Positions 6,725 to 14,659 are shown, counted from the first letter of the stretch. The stretch is DNA of 32,219 nt from Lachnospiraceae bacterium UBA7060 (GCA_002493835.1 DLAA01000103.1:1-32219); one strand, 5' to 3'. The notes: generated by a model from the letters alone, not told the origin. Numbers and translations: made by a program.

Positions 6725-8764
6725 ATGAGACCAGAATGGAAAGATTTTGTAGGCGGTAAGTGGGACAAAGAAGTCAATGTCCGCGATTTTATCCAGAGAA
6801 ACTATCACCCTTATGACGGTGACGAGTCCTTCCTTGCAGAGCCTACACAGAACACCAAGGATCTGTGGGCACAGGTTCTTGATCTGCAGAAACAGGAGCG
6901 TGAGGCAGGCGGCGTACTTGATATGGATACAAAGGTTGTGTCCACTATTACATCACATGGCCCCGGCTATCTGAACAAAGATAAGGAGACTATCGTAGGT
7001 TTCCAGACAGATAAGCCTTTCAAGCGTTCCTTGCAGCCTTACGGCGGTATCAGAATGGCTGAGAAAGCCTGCTCAGACAATGGCTACGAGGTAGACCCCG
7101 AGATCAGCGAATTCTTCTCCACACACAGGAAGACACACAATGCAGGCTGTTTTGACGCTTACAATCAGGAGATGAGAGCATGCCGTTCTTCTCATATCAT
7201 CACAGGTCTTCCGGATGCTTATGGCCGCGGCCGTATCATCGGCGACTACAGACGTGTGGCTCTGTACGGTATCGACAGACTGATCGAGGATAAGCAGGCA
7301 CAGAAGGATTCTACCGGACGTGTTATGACCGATGATGTGATCCGTCTTCGCGAAGAACTCTCTGAGCAGATGGTAGCTCTTAAGATGATGAAGGAGATGG
7401 CTGCTTCTTATGGCTGTGATATCTCCAAACCCGCCGCTAACGTGCAGGAAGCAATCCAGTGGACATATTTCGGATATCTGTGCTCTGTTAAAGAGCAGAA
7501 CGGTGCGGCGATGTCTCTTGGACGTACTTCTACATTCCTTGATGTATATGCAGAGAGAGACCTTGCTAACGGCACATTTACTGAGCAGCAGATTCAGGAG
7601 TTTGTTGACCACTTCATTATGAAGTTAAGATGCATCAAGTTCGCACGTACACCTGAGTACAACCAGATCTTCGCTGGTGATCCGGTATGGGTAACCGAAT
7701 CCCTCGGCGGTGTCGGCGTTGACGGCCGTCCGATGGTTACAAAGATGAGCTTCCGTTATCTGCACACCTTGACCAATTTAGGTCCTTCTCCGGAGCCGAA
7801 CCTGACAGTTCTTTGGTCCACAAGACTTCCTGAAGCATGGAAGAAATATTGTGCGAAGATGTCCATCCAGACTTCTTCTATCCAGTATGAGAATGACGAT
7901 CTGATGAGAGTGACACACGGCGATGACTACGGTATCGCATGCTGCGTATCCTCCATGGTTATCGGTAAGGAAATGCAGTTCTTCGGCGCACGTGCTAACG
8001 TTGCAAAGTGCCTGCTGTATGCATTGAATGGCGGTATCGACGAAGTTACCAAGAAGCAGGTTGGTCCTAAGTATCGTCCTGTTACCGGTGACGTTCTCGA
8101 TTATGATGATGTTATGGATAAATTTATGGATATGCTTGAGTGGCAGGCTGACGTGTATGTAAATACACTGAACATCATCCATTACATGCATGACAAATAC
8201 TGCTATGAGAGAGCAGAGATGGCTCTTCATGACAGAGATGTTAAGCGTTACTTCGCAACAGGTGTGGCAGGCCTCTCCATCGTGGCTGACTCCTTATCCG
8301 CTATTAAGTACGCTAAGGTTGAGCCTATCAGAGATGAAGATGGCATCATCGTTGATTTCAAGACAACCGGCGAGTTCCCGAAATATGGTAACGACGATGA
8401 CCGCGTAGATGAGATCGCTCAGGAAGTTGTTCACAAATTTATGACTGCGATCAGAAGACATCACACCTATAGAAATGGTGTTCCTACAACCTCTATCCTT
8501 ACTATTACTTCCAACGTAACTTATGGTAAGGCTACTGGTAATACACCTGACGGACGTAAGAAAGGTCAGCCTTTCGCTCCCGGTGCTAACCCGATGCACG
8601 GCCGTGACACCCATGGTGCAGTTGCTTCTTTATCTTCCGTATCCAAGCTTCCGTTCAATGATGCACAGGATGGTATCTCCAATACCTTCACCATTATCCC
8701 GGGCGCTCTTGGTAAAGAGGATCAGGTATTTGCAGGGGATATCGAGATTGATTTGAGCAAATAA
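6725..8764 (+). CDS. pflB: Pyruvate formate-lyase core, lacking its glycyl-radical domain
   Basis: A 679-residue formate C-acetyltransferase core that converts pyruvate and CoA to acetyl-CoA and formate in the cytoplasm. The active-site cysteine pair is present (GIACCVSS, C406-C407; compare C418-C419 in E. coli PflB). It matches the PFL family along its length up to the GALGKED segment, then ends in a short unrelated tail (VFAGDIEIDLSK). In ordinary PFL of about 760 residues the chain continues through a Leu-Met-Asp-Gly-Tyr helix into the RVSGY radical loop. Those roughly 80 residues are missing here and are encoded by a separate gene at 9176. The core alone cannot hold the glycyl radical, so it should need that partner. 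The clean boundary, intact frame and strong ribosome site argue against a recent nonsense mutation. Confidence 0.93.
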   Translation: MRPEWKDFVGGKWDKEVNVRDFIQRNYHPYDGDESFLAEPTQNTKDLWAQVLDLQKQEREAGGVLDMDTKVVSTITSHGPGYLNKDKETIVGFQTDKPFKRSLQPYGGIRMAEKACSDNGYEVDPEISEFFSTHRKTHNAGCFDAYNQEMRACRSSHIITGLPDAYGRGRIIGDYRRVALYGIDRLIEDKQAQKDSTGRVMTDDVIRLREELSEQMVALKMMKEMAASYGCDISKPAANVQEAIQWTYFGYLCSVKEQNGAAMSLGRTSTFLDVYAERDLANGTFTEQQIQEFVDHFIMKLRCIKFARTPEYNQIFAGDPVWVTESLGGVGVDGRPMVTKMSFRYLHTLTNLGPSPEPNLTVLWSTRLPEAWKKYCAKMSIQTSSIQYENDDLMRVTHGDDYGIACCVSSMVIGKEMQFFGARANVAKCLLYALNGGIDEVTKKQVGPKYRPVTGDVLDYDDVMDKFMDMLEWQADVYVNTLNIIHYMHDKYCYERAEMALHDRDVKRYFATGVAGLSIVADSLSAIKYAKVEPIRDEDGIIVDFKTTGEFPKYGNDDDRVDEIAQEVVHKFMTAIRRHHTYRNGVPTTSILTITSNVTYGKATGNTPDGRKKGQPFAPGANPMHGRDTHGAVASLSSVSKLPFNDAQDGISNTFTIIPGALGKEDQVFAGDIEIDLSK

Positions 8765-8766
8765 CC

Positions 8767-8898
8767 GGAGTAAGTTCCTGCGGAACTAACTCCTTAAGCA
8801 CTGCTTCGCAGGCTTGGATTTAACAATAGGTAATGATCCGGTGCGGAAATAATTCTGTGCCGGATCGGAAAAAATCCATATATGAAGGTTTTTTCCGA
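8767..8898 (+). other. Cluster of four hairpins between the two halves of pyruvate formate-lyase
   Basis: Four consecutive inverted repeats fill the 160-base gap after pflB: 8767-8793 (12-base arms with one mismatch, loop TGC); 8796-8815 (AAGC-CTGC with GCAG-GCTT and a bulged A); 8835-8866 (14-base arms, loop ATAA, including GATCCGG/CCGGATC); 8865-8898 (TCGG plus A-run pairing with T-run plus CCGA). None is followed by a long T-run, so they look like mRNA processing or stability elements rather than full terminators. Confidence 0.65.
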
Positions 8899-8924
8899 AT
8901 CTAAACAGAAAGGAAGATAAATAT

Positions 8925-9137
8925 ATGGATAGTAACCAAATGATTGACGACTTTATTAAGATGATGGATTCCGGGATGGCGCAGGGCGTCGGACATGTGA
9001 ATGTAGATGTCGATGATAAAGCGGACAATGCAAAAAACATTCAGACCATGGGGTGCACGGATTGCTCCCGCACGCCGTTGGCATGCAGTGTTCCCACACT
9101 GCACGACGGATTAGATGGACTGGAAGATTACAAATAG
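8925..9137 (+). CDS. Small cysteine-bearing protein of the split pyruvate formate-lyase operon; resembles part of the glycyl-radical domain
   Basis: A 70-residue protein with its own ribosome site (AAAGGAAG) and 38 bases between its stop and the next gene. Residues 7-29 (IDDFIKMMD...GHVNVDV) line up with residues 8-30 of the downstream radical-domain protein (VDNLVNLLD...HHLNVNV). Both have an aliphatic helix ending in Asp, a Gly-rich turn and a His-x-Asn-Val-x-Val strand. After that it diverges: no RVSGY loop, but Cys44-x2-Cys47-x6-Cys54 and His60, and an acidic end (DGLDGLEDYK). No family is recognised with certainty. Position and similarity suggest it binds the PFL core where the radical domain would dock, perhaps as plug, chaperone or metal/thiol protection factor; this is inference. 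Confidence 0.75.
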   Translation: MDSNQMIDDFIKMMDSGMAQGVGHVNVDVDDKADNAKNIQTMGCTDCSRTPLACSVPTLHDGLDGLEDYK

Positions 9138-9175
9138 TTCAAAATGGTATATATAATATGAAGGAGGATCATACA

Positions 9176-9418
9176 ATGGCAGCAGCAACAGCTCAGGTAG
9201 ATAACCTGGTAAATTTATTAGATGGTTATGCAACAAAAGGCGGCCATCACCTTAACGTAAACGTACTCAACAGAGACACCTTACTGGATGCGCAGAAGCA
9301 TCCTGAGAATTATCCTCAGTTGACAATCCGTGTATCCGGCTACGCTGTAAACTTCATCAAGCTTACACCGGAACAGCAGGCGGATGTTATCTCCCGTACT
9401 TTCCACGAGAGCATCTAA
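9176..9418 (+). CDS. grcA: Stand-alone glycyl-radical domain of pyruvate formate-lyase (GrcA-like)
   Basis: An 80-residue protein equivalent to the last 80 residues of ordinary PFL: LLDGY helix (14-18), GGHHLNVNV strand (22-30), YPQLTIRVSGYAVNF with the radical glycine G55, and the conserved end QADVISRTFHESI. E. coli GrcA (YfiD) is longer (127 residues), has a different N-terminal half and replaces the damaged end of an intact PFL. Here the partner core has no such end of its own, so this subunit should be obligatory. AAGGAGG lies 8 bases before the ATG; an open frame from 9053 is ignored for that reason. A terminator follows directly, so expression may end here or partly read through to pflA. 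Confidence 0.92.
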   Translation: MAAATAQVDNLVNLLDGYATKGGHHLNVNVLNRDTLLDAQKHPENYPQLTIRVSGYAVNFIKLTPEQQADVISRTFHESI

Positions 9419-9439
9419 TCGGATAGCAATGTATTTACG

Positions 9440-9471
9440 AAGAGCCGGCCGGATTTGGCCGGTTCTTTTTA
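9440..9471 (+). terminator. Rho-independent terminator after the glycyl-radical domain gene
   Basis: An 11-bp stem (9440-9450 with 9457-9467, core CCGGCC/GGCCGG) with a 6-base loop runs into TTTTT. It separates the catalytic genes from pflA and could lower activase output relative to enzyme. Confidence 0.88.
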
Positions 9472-9563
9472 AATTTAGAGTGAAAAGTTATACTAACAAC
9501 TTTGGGTGTGAATCTCACCGAATTGGACAGAATAGAATAAAAACAAAATAGAGGGGTAAAAAC

Positions 9564-10328
9564 ATGCAGGGACGAATTCATTCTTTAGAAAGCTTCGGCA
9601 CCGTGGACGGACCGGGAACTCGGTTTGTAGTCTTTGTGCAGGGCTGTCCTATGCGGTGTGCATACTGTCATAATCCCGATACTTGGGATATGAACGGCGG
9701 CACGCTGATGGAGCCGGAGTATATTTATGAACAGTATAAGCGAAATGAGGCCTTTTATCACGGAGGCGGTATTACAGTCACAGGCGGCGAACCATTGATG
9801 CAGGTAGATTTTCTAATCGATCTCTTTACCATTGCCAAAAGAGACAATGTCCACACCTGTATCGACTCCTCAGGCATTGCATACAAGAAAAATGCAAATC
9901 CCGAATGGCTGAAAAAGCTGGATCATTTGATGGAATTAACCGATTTAGTCATGCTAGATATCAAACACATTGATCCTGAAAAGCACAAGGAGCTAACTTC
10001 ACAGCCAAATGAGGGGATTCTTGCCTTTGCAGAGTATCTGAATGAAAAGCAGGTAGACATGTGGATCAGGCATGTTATTGTACCGGGTATTACTGACGAT
10101 GACAAGTATTTGTATCAACTCGGCTATTTCATCGGTGCTTTCACCAATTTAAAAGCACTTGACGCTCTGCCCTATCACACTATGGGTGAATCTAAATACG
10201 AAAAACTTGGCATGGAATATAAGCTTGCTGGTGTTCCCGCCATGGACAAAGATAAATTAGTAGAAAAGAAAAAGGTCATTTTAGACGGCGTACGCAAACG
10301 CCGGGAAGAATTAGGTATTCACGCATAA
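9564..10328 (+). CDS. pflA: Pyruvate formate-lyase activating enzyme (radical SAM)
   Basis: A 254-residue activase with the radical-SAM CxxxCxxC cluster motif (C28, C32, C35 in GCPMRCAYCHNP) and the SAM-binding GGEP motif (74-77). It uses a [4Fe-4S] cluster and S-adenosylmethionine to abstract hydrogen from the PFL glycine, which here is G55 of the separate radical-domain protein. Length and motifs match PflA (about 245 residues in E. coli). GAGGGG precedes the ATG. The 145-base gap before it holds the grcA-like terminator and a possible -10 (TATACT, 9489-9494) without a convincing -35, so transcription may be by read-through. Confidence 0.95.
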   Translation: MQGRIHSLESFGTVDGPGTRFVVFVQGCPMRCAYCHNPDTWDMNGGTLMEPEYIYEQYKRNEAFYHGGGITVTGGEPLMQVDFLIDLFTIAKRDNVHTCIDSSGIAYKKNANPEWLKKLDHLMELTDLVMLDIKHIDPEKHKELTSQPNEGILAFAEYLNEKQVDMWIRHVIVPGITDDDKYLYQLGYFIGAFTNLKALDALPYHTMGESKYEKLGMEYKLAGVPAMDKDKLVEKKKVILDGVRKRREELGIHA

Positions 10329-10342
10329 GATAAGTACAACGA

Positions 10343-10388
10343 AAGGTGTAAAGTCTTCGTCAGTTCCATAAGACTTTACACCTTATTA
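10343..10388. terminator. Bidirectional terminator between pflA and the sensor kinase gene
   Basis: A 15-bp stem (AAGGTGTAAAGTCTT, 10343-10357, with its complement at 10370-10384) lies between two convergent genes. On the plus strand it continues into ATTATT. It can serve both transcripts. Confidence 0.8.
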
Positions 10389-10403
10389 TTGAGAAAATCA
10401 AAA

Positions 10404-13379
10404 TCAACAAATCCACTTATTCAATGCTTCCTCCAGTTTCTCAATATCCACAGGTTTAGAGATATGGCTGTTCATGCCAGCCTCCTCCGCCTTTCGGATA
10501 TCATCTGCAAAAGCATCCGCCGTCATTGCTACAATGGGAATTGCTTCCAAATCTTTCCTGCCAGAAGCGCGGATTGTCTTGGTCGCTTCATAGCCATTCA
10601 TAACAGGCATCTGGATATCCATAAAAATCAGATCATAATACCCCGGATCCTTCGCCAGCACACTGTCAACCGCAAGCTGTCCATTCATGGCTGTGTCCAC
10701 CTGAATTCCCACAATATTTAAAAGCTCTTTTGCCACTTCAATGTTAATCTCATTATCCTCCACAAGCAGAATCCGCTTGCCTGAATAGTCCTGCTGTTGA
10801 AACGTATCAAGCGGGGAGACCTCCTCTTCCTCACTGTCTTGTTCCAATACTTCCTTCAATACACGTACCAGTCGAGACTTAAACAACGGCTTTCCTATAA
10901 AGGCATCTACGCCCGCCTCCATCGCCTCTGTTTCAATATCTGCCCAATCATAAGCAGATAGAATAACAATTGAAATATGGTCGCCCATCATTTTTCGAAT
11001 TTCTTTAGCTGTCTCCAGTCCATCCTTATGAGGCATCTTCCAGTCAAGTATCACTATGGAGAACGGTCTTTCCTCCTTTGTCTCCTTGATCCGCTCTATC
11101 GCTTCATCACCATCATGCACAGCCTCTGCAGACATTCCCAAGCTTTTAATAATCTCACATGCGCTCTCACAGGCATCCTTTTCGTCATCCACCACCAGTA
11201 CCGGAAGGTTTGAATAAGGTGCAAAATCTGCCTCTGTACTATCGTCCAGTTTCAAGTATATGGTAACAACAAACTTCGAACCTTTGCCCAGCTCACTTTC
11301 AACTTTAATATCACCATTCATCATGCGGGCAATGCTGACCGCAATTGACATGCCAAGACCCGTCCCCTCGATCTTGCCGATACGCGAATCCGCAGCCCGG
11401 GAAAACGGCTCAAAAATGGTCTTGATAAAGTCCTCTGTCATACCGATGCCAGTGTCTTCAAAAGTAAACATGTAATAGCCGCTTCCCACAACGTGAGATT
11501 CTTTTTCTTCTATTTGAATGCTTATCTTACCCCCGGATGGCGTAAACTTAACCGCATTGCCCATAATATTCATAAATATCTGCTGCAGATGCTGTTCATC
11601 GCCAACTACATTCTCATGCTCAAGTTTGGCAATTCCGGCATTAAATTGAATCCCCTTGGTCTCCATCTGTGTGCGGAACACGGTGAGCAGACTCTCGATC
11701 GTATCAGACAGGTTGAAAGCGTCTTCTGTGAGACTGACTTTCCCGCTCTCGATCCGGCTCATATCCAACACTTCGTTAATCAATCCGAGAAGATGTTTCC
11801 CTGAAATCTTAATCTTCTCCAAAGCATCCTGTACACGCTCTTTCTCATCAATATGCATCTGTGCAATAGAAGTCATACCCAGAATAGCATTCATGGGAGT
11901 ACGAATATCGTGGCTCATTCTCGAAAGGAAATCGCTCTTAGCATGATTAGCCGCCTCCGCCCGCTCCACAGCCAGCGCAAGCATTTCTCTCTGTTCCTCC
12001 TCCCGGCTGATGACATCGTCTATATTGCGGACAGCCAAGGTGACCGCTGTCAGCACACCATTTTCTCTCTCAGCTGTGGTGACAGCGATGGAACACCATT
12101 CATATTCTTTTCCATCAGGCCTTTGTCTCCTAAACTGCTGCTCCATGTGATCTTTTTCAGCAAGCTGTCCTTGAATATTGGACAGCTTTAGAAATTCTCT
12201 CACCTGTTCGAGGTCTTCCTTCATCACGACATTTTCATTAATCAGGATAGCCATTTTTTCAATATAATCCCCGCGGATCGTCTTTCCTTCATTGCGAGGA
12301 TAAACCAGCTCACAAATGTTCGTTTTCATATCTATATAATAGATCGAACGGCAGGCACGCGCCATACCGTCCATGGCATTTCGATAGATTCTTGTCTGCT
12401 CAGCCATCTTATCATGTTCTTCAATCAATTCTTGATTGTGTTTCTGATTTCCATACTCTCGTACAATCTGGAAAAAAAAGACGGCGGCTCCAAGAATGAT
12501 GAGCACAATACATATGTAGCTAAAGGTATCAGCCCCGGAGAAGATCTGATCTCTCGGTATTGTCAGGATTCCAGTCCATCCATTATCCATGTGGTGAAAA
12601 TAGACATTACGAACTATACCATCCGCCGGTGTCACATTTTCTAACACACGCTTTCCCTCTTCGTAACCTGCGTCCTCAATATAGCCATCCACCAATGCCT
12701 GAAAACCATCCCGCTCATAGTCCCAGCAGGATTTATAGTAAAGAAGCTGCCCTTTCCGTCCAACCAGATAATAGGAAGTGTCCTTTGGCAGCACCATATT
12801 TTCATTATTTTTTTCAAAACAGGATGGTTTCAGGTCAATAGCTAAAAAGCTTCCCGTCGCTGGAACTGCTTTGCACATTGTAACAACAGAAAGCCCGGTA
12901 TACTCATCTGTATATGCTGATGAAATATAAATATCTCCTTCTGCGGCAAGCGCCCCGCGATAATATTCTGTATCGTTGGTATTGTAATCCGTCATTGCCT
13001 CAATATTCGGATCATTCGATATCATCGAACCGTCAGAAGTTCTGCCATAGATCTGGACGTTATCACTGCCATACATATCTGTCAAAGCATTCATAAAAGG
13101 ATACAGGCCCTCTCTCAGCTCCTCGACTAAGACCCCTGCTCCTTCTCTCTCCTCGATATAGTTCACACCGATATTCAGAATGGCCTCGCACGTACGGATA
13201 TAGTCCTCCTCCGCCGCAGTATAATTCTCCACCAACGTCAATCCCATTTGATTGGTATTATCCAACAAAGTTCGGTTTATAATATTGGTGCAGAGCACAA
13301 CAATAAAAAAGAAGGCCCCCAAAACAACAATATTATTCCTCATCTTTCTGAATAGCTGTATTTTTTTATTTTTTTCCAT
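10404..13379 (-). CDS. Hybrid sensor histidine kinase with Cache-type sensor, PAS and two receiver domains
   Basis: A 991-residue membrane protein. Membrane helix (about 17-38), an extracytoplasmic region of about 245 residues with a double-Cache-like pattern, second helix (about 288-308), coiled coil, PAS-like domain (about 340-460), HisKA domain with the phospho-accepting His490 in SHDIRTPMN, HATPase domain (N box near NIMGNAVKF, G boxes DTGIGM and GTGLGMSI), then two receivers: D779 in LDWKMP and D921 in MDIQMP. There is no HPt or DNA-binding output domain, so the signal must leave through another protein or end in the receivers. It is convergent with pflA and has no response-regulator gene beside it. 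The ligand is unknown; an extracellular small molecule is the usual Cache input. Confidence 0.92.
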   Translation of the reverse strand: MEKNKKIQLFRKMRNNIVVLGAFFFIVVLCTNIINRTLLDNTNQMGLTLVENYTAAEEDYIRTCEAILNIGVNYIEEREGAGVLVEELREGLYPFMNALTDMYGSDNVQIYGRTSDGSMISNDPNIEAMTDYNTNDTEYYRGALAAEGDIYISSAYTDEYTGLSVVTMCKAVPATGSFLAIDLKPSCFEKNNENMVLPKDTSYYLVGRKGQLLYYKSCWDYERDGFQALVDGYIEDAGYEEGKRVLENVTPADGIVRNVYFHHMDNGWTGILTIPRDQIFSGADTFSYICIVLIILGAAVFFFQIVREYGNQKHNQELIEEHDKMAEQTRIYRNAMDGMARACRSIYYIDMKTNICELVYPRNEGKTIRGDYIEKMAILINENVVMKEDLEQVREFLKLSNIQGQLAEKDHMEQQFRRQRPDGKEYEWCSIAVTTAERENGVLTAVTLAVRNIDDVISREEEQREMLALAVERAEAANHAKSDFLSRMSHDIRTPMNAILGMTSIAQMHIDEKERVQDALEKIKISGKHLLGLINEVLDMSRIESGKVSLTEDAFNLSDTIESLLTVFRTQMETKGIQFNAGIAKLEHENVVGDEQHLQQIFMNIMGNAVKFTPSGGKISIQIEEKESHVVGSGYYMFTFEDTGIGMTEDFIKTIFEPFSRAADSRIGKIEGTGLGMSIAVSIARMMNGDIKVESELGKGSKFVVTIYLKLDDSTEADFAPYSNLPVLVVDDEKDACESACEIIKSLGMSAEAVHDGDEAIERIKETKEERPFSIVILDWKMPHKDGLETAKEIRKMMGDHISIVILSAYDWADIETEAMEAGVDAFIGKPLFKSRLVRVLKEVLEQDSEEEEVSPLDTFQQQDYSGKRILLVEDNEINIEVAKELLNIVGIQVDTAMNGQLAVDSVLAKDPGYYDLIFMDIQMPVMNGYEATKTIRASGRKDLEAIPIVAMTADAFADDIRKAEEAGMNSHISKPVDIEKLEEALNKWIC

Positions 13380-13447
13380 TGTTATCGAAGCCTTTCTCTA
13401 CAAACAGCTTCCTCAGAAGCAAAATGAAATAAGTACACACATAATAT

Positions 13448-13475
13448 ATTCTACCAATAAAAGCCTAAAAGTCAA
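13448..13475 (-). promoter_or_regulatory. Promoter of the hybrid sensor kinase
   Basis: Minus strand: TTGACT and TAGAAT separated by 16 bases. The leader of about 60 bases carries a small GCTTC-TGAG-GAAGC hairpin near the ribosome site. The rest of the 262-base gap holds the divergent ferredoxin promoter and no gene. Confidence 0.55.
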
Positions 13476-13587
13476 TACTCTCAGGCCCTCTCACGTTACC
13501 AGAATGTACTACTTGAAAAAATAGATCGGCCGCTTATTTTCTACTTGTATATTGGTTCTTTTTATATTAAAATAAAGATGTGGTAAG

Positions 13588-13616
13588 TTGATAAGATTTT
13601 ATCAATTACGTATATT
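13588..13616 (+). promoter_or_regulatory. Ferredoxin promoter overlapped by an 18-bp Rex-like palindrome
   Basis: TTGATA (13588-13593) and TATATT (13611-13616) are 17 bases apart. The -35 box is the left end of a perfect palindrome, TTGATAA-GATT-TTATCAA (13588-13605), with partly matching flanks. The 7-4-7 layout matches the Firmicute Rex operator (TTGTTAA-N4-TTAACAA), differing by one symmetrical base per arm. Rex is an NADH/NAD-sensing repressor; binding here is inference. AAGGAGG (13627-13633) is the ribosome site. Confidence 0.65.
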
Positions 13617-13641
13617 CTTATAAAACAAGGAGGATATTGTC

Positions 13642-13812
13642 ATGGCGTATGTAATCAGTGATGCTTGTGTCGCATGTGGTGCATGCGAAAGTCAGTGCCC
13701 GGTAGGCGCAATCAGCATGGGGGATGGCAAGTTTGAAATTGATCCCGCAAAGTGTATCGACTGTGGTTCCTGTGCAGGCACTTGCCCAACAGGTGCTATC
13801 TCTCAGGGTTAA
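13642..13812 (+). CDS. Clostridial-type 2[4Fe-4S] ferredoxin
   Basis: A 56-residue protein starting MAYVISDACV. Two CxxCxxCxxxCP motifs (Cys 9, 12, 15, 19 and 38, 41, 44, 48) bind two [4Fe-4S] clusters. Length and sequence are those of the small electron carrier of clostridia, which accepts electrons from enzymes such as pyruvate:ferredoxin oxidoreductase and passes them to hydrogenase or Rnf. It is a single-gene unit between a palindrome-covered promoter and a terminator. Its promoter suggests control by cellular redox state. Confidence 0.95.
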   Translation: MAYVISDACVACGACESQCPVGAISMGDGKFEIDPAKCIDCGSCAGTCPTGAISQG

Positions 13813-13834
13813 TCTCTGATCCAGATGAATTATT

Positions 13835-13880
13835 GAAAGAACCGTACCCCTATTTAGGGGAAATCGGTTCTTTCTTTTTT
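13835..13880 (+). terminator. Terminator of the ferredoxin gene
   Basis: GAAAGAACCG (13835-13844) pairs with CGGTTCTTTC (13865-13874), with an inner CCCC/GGGG stem, and is followed by TTTTTT. It overlaps the last codons of the convergent MerR-like gene. Confidence 0.88.
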
Positions 13881-14629
13881 CCTCGGCCAAACCTTTCGCG
13901 CGGCTGACGTCTCTGACTGATCATCTCATCAATTTTGCGATAATGTTCCTCATCACGTTTTCTCCGTTCTTCGTCCCGCTCTTCCTGCTGCCGAAACTGA
14001 TAGTCCAACTCTTTCAGAATACTCTCCTTGATCTCTGCACACATTTCTTTATTTGCGTTCTTCACTGCATCCGTTACCATATGTTGTAAAAGATACTGAA
14101 GACGTTTCGCCTTGTTTTCCTTATCGGAATCAATGGGCTCCTCGTACTGCTTCAGTTCCTCCTCTGGCATTTCCAGAACTGTCTCTTTTCCTTTTGACAT
14201 TGTGACCATATACTTCTTCGCCTTCTTCATAACCATATCCTCCACCTTCGCCTGTACCATTTCTTTTTCTGAAGCATTCACATGCAAATCTTTTATGTCG
14301 GTGTCAACCGTTTCTGTATCTGCTTTCATCTCACTGCCATCTTCAGTATCTGTCTCTCCTGTTCTCATCGTGCTTTCCTCCACAGCTTCTCCTGTGGTAA
14401 AACTGCTGCTGCCATGAAGAACCAGTCGTATAGCTTTCAACTGTAATCCCTGTTCTTTAAGTTCCTTGATTCGACATAAGGTTTCTATGTCTTTTCCTGT
14501 ATAATATCGATGCCCCATTTCGTTTCGCCCAATGGTGAGATTAAGCTCGTCCTCCCAGTAGCGGAGCACATGAGGCTCCACATCCACTTTTTTTGAAGCT
14601 TCTGAGATATAATAAATAGTATTTTCCAT
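13850..14629 (-). CDS. MerR-like DNA-binding protein with acidic linker and coiled-coil tail
   Basis: A 259-residue protein. Residues 4-75 form a MerR-type winged helix: ISEASKKVDVEPHVLRYWE recognition region, then GHRYYTGKDIETL and an LK-rich dimer helix. A Ser/Thr/Glu/Asp-rich linker follows (about 78-125), then a charged helical region, and a basic coiled coil (about 205-245) ending RFGRGKKKEPISPK. There is no ligand-binding domain as in classic MerR regulators. The layout resembles RacA-like or DUF3967-type proteins of Firmicutes, which link DNA to other structures. The ATG at 14629 is chosen because AAGGAG lies 8 bases upstream. Target and role are unknown. Confidence 0.75.
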   Translation of the reverse strand: MENTIYYISEASKKVDVEPHVLRYWEDELNLTIGRNEMGHRYYTGKDIETLCRIKELKEQGLQLKAIRLVLHGSSSFTTGEAVEESTMRTGETDTEDGSEMKADTETVDTDIKDLHVNASEKEMVQAKVEDMVMKKAKKYMVTMSKGKETVLEMPEEELKQYEEPIDSDKENKAKRLQYLLQHMVTDAVKNANKEMCAEIKESILKELDYQFRQQEERDEERRKRDEEHYRKIDEMISQRRQPRERFGRGKKKEPISPK

Positions 14630-14659
14630 CAAAATTTCTCCTTTCTTGCCGTGCTAACA

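Noticed and set aside
7073..8230. Open frames of 179 and 150 residues on the minus strand opposite pflB
   Set aside because: They mirror the codon pattern of a highly conserved gene and have no ribosome sites or recognisable domains.
6725..9418. Reading the split pyruvate formate-lyase as a broken pseudogene or frameshift
   Set aside because: The halves are separated by 411 bases with another intact gene and hairpins between, each part has its own ribosome site, and catalytic residues are intact in both.
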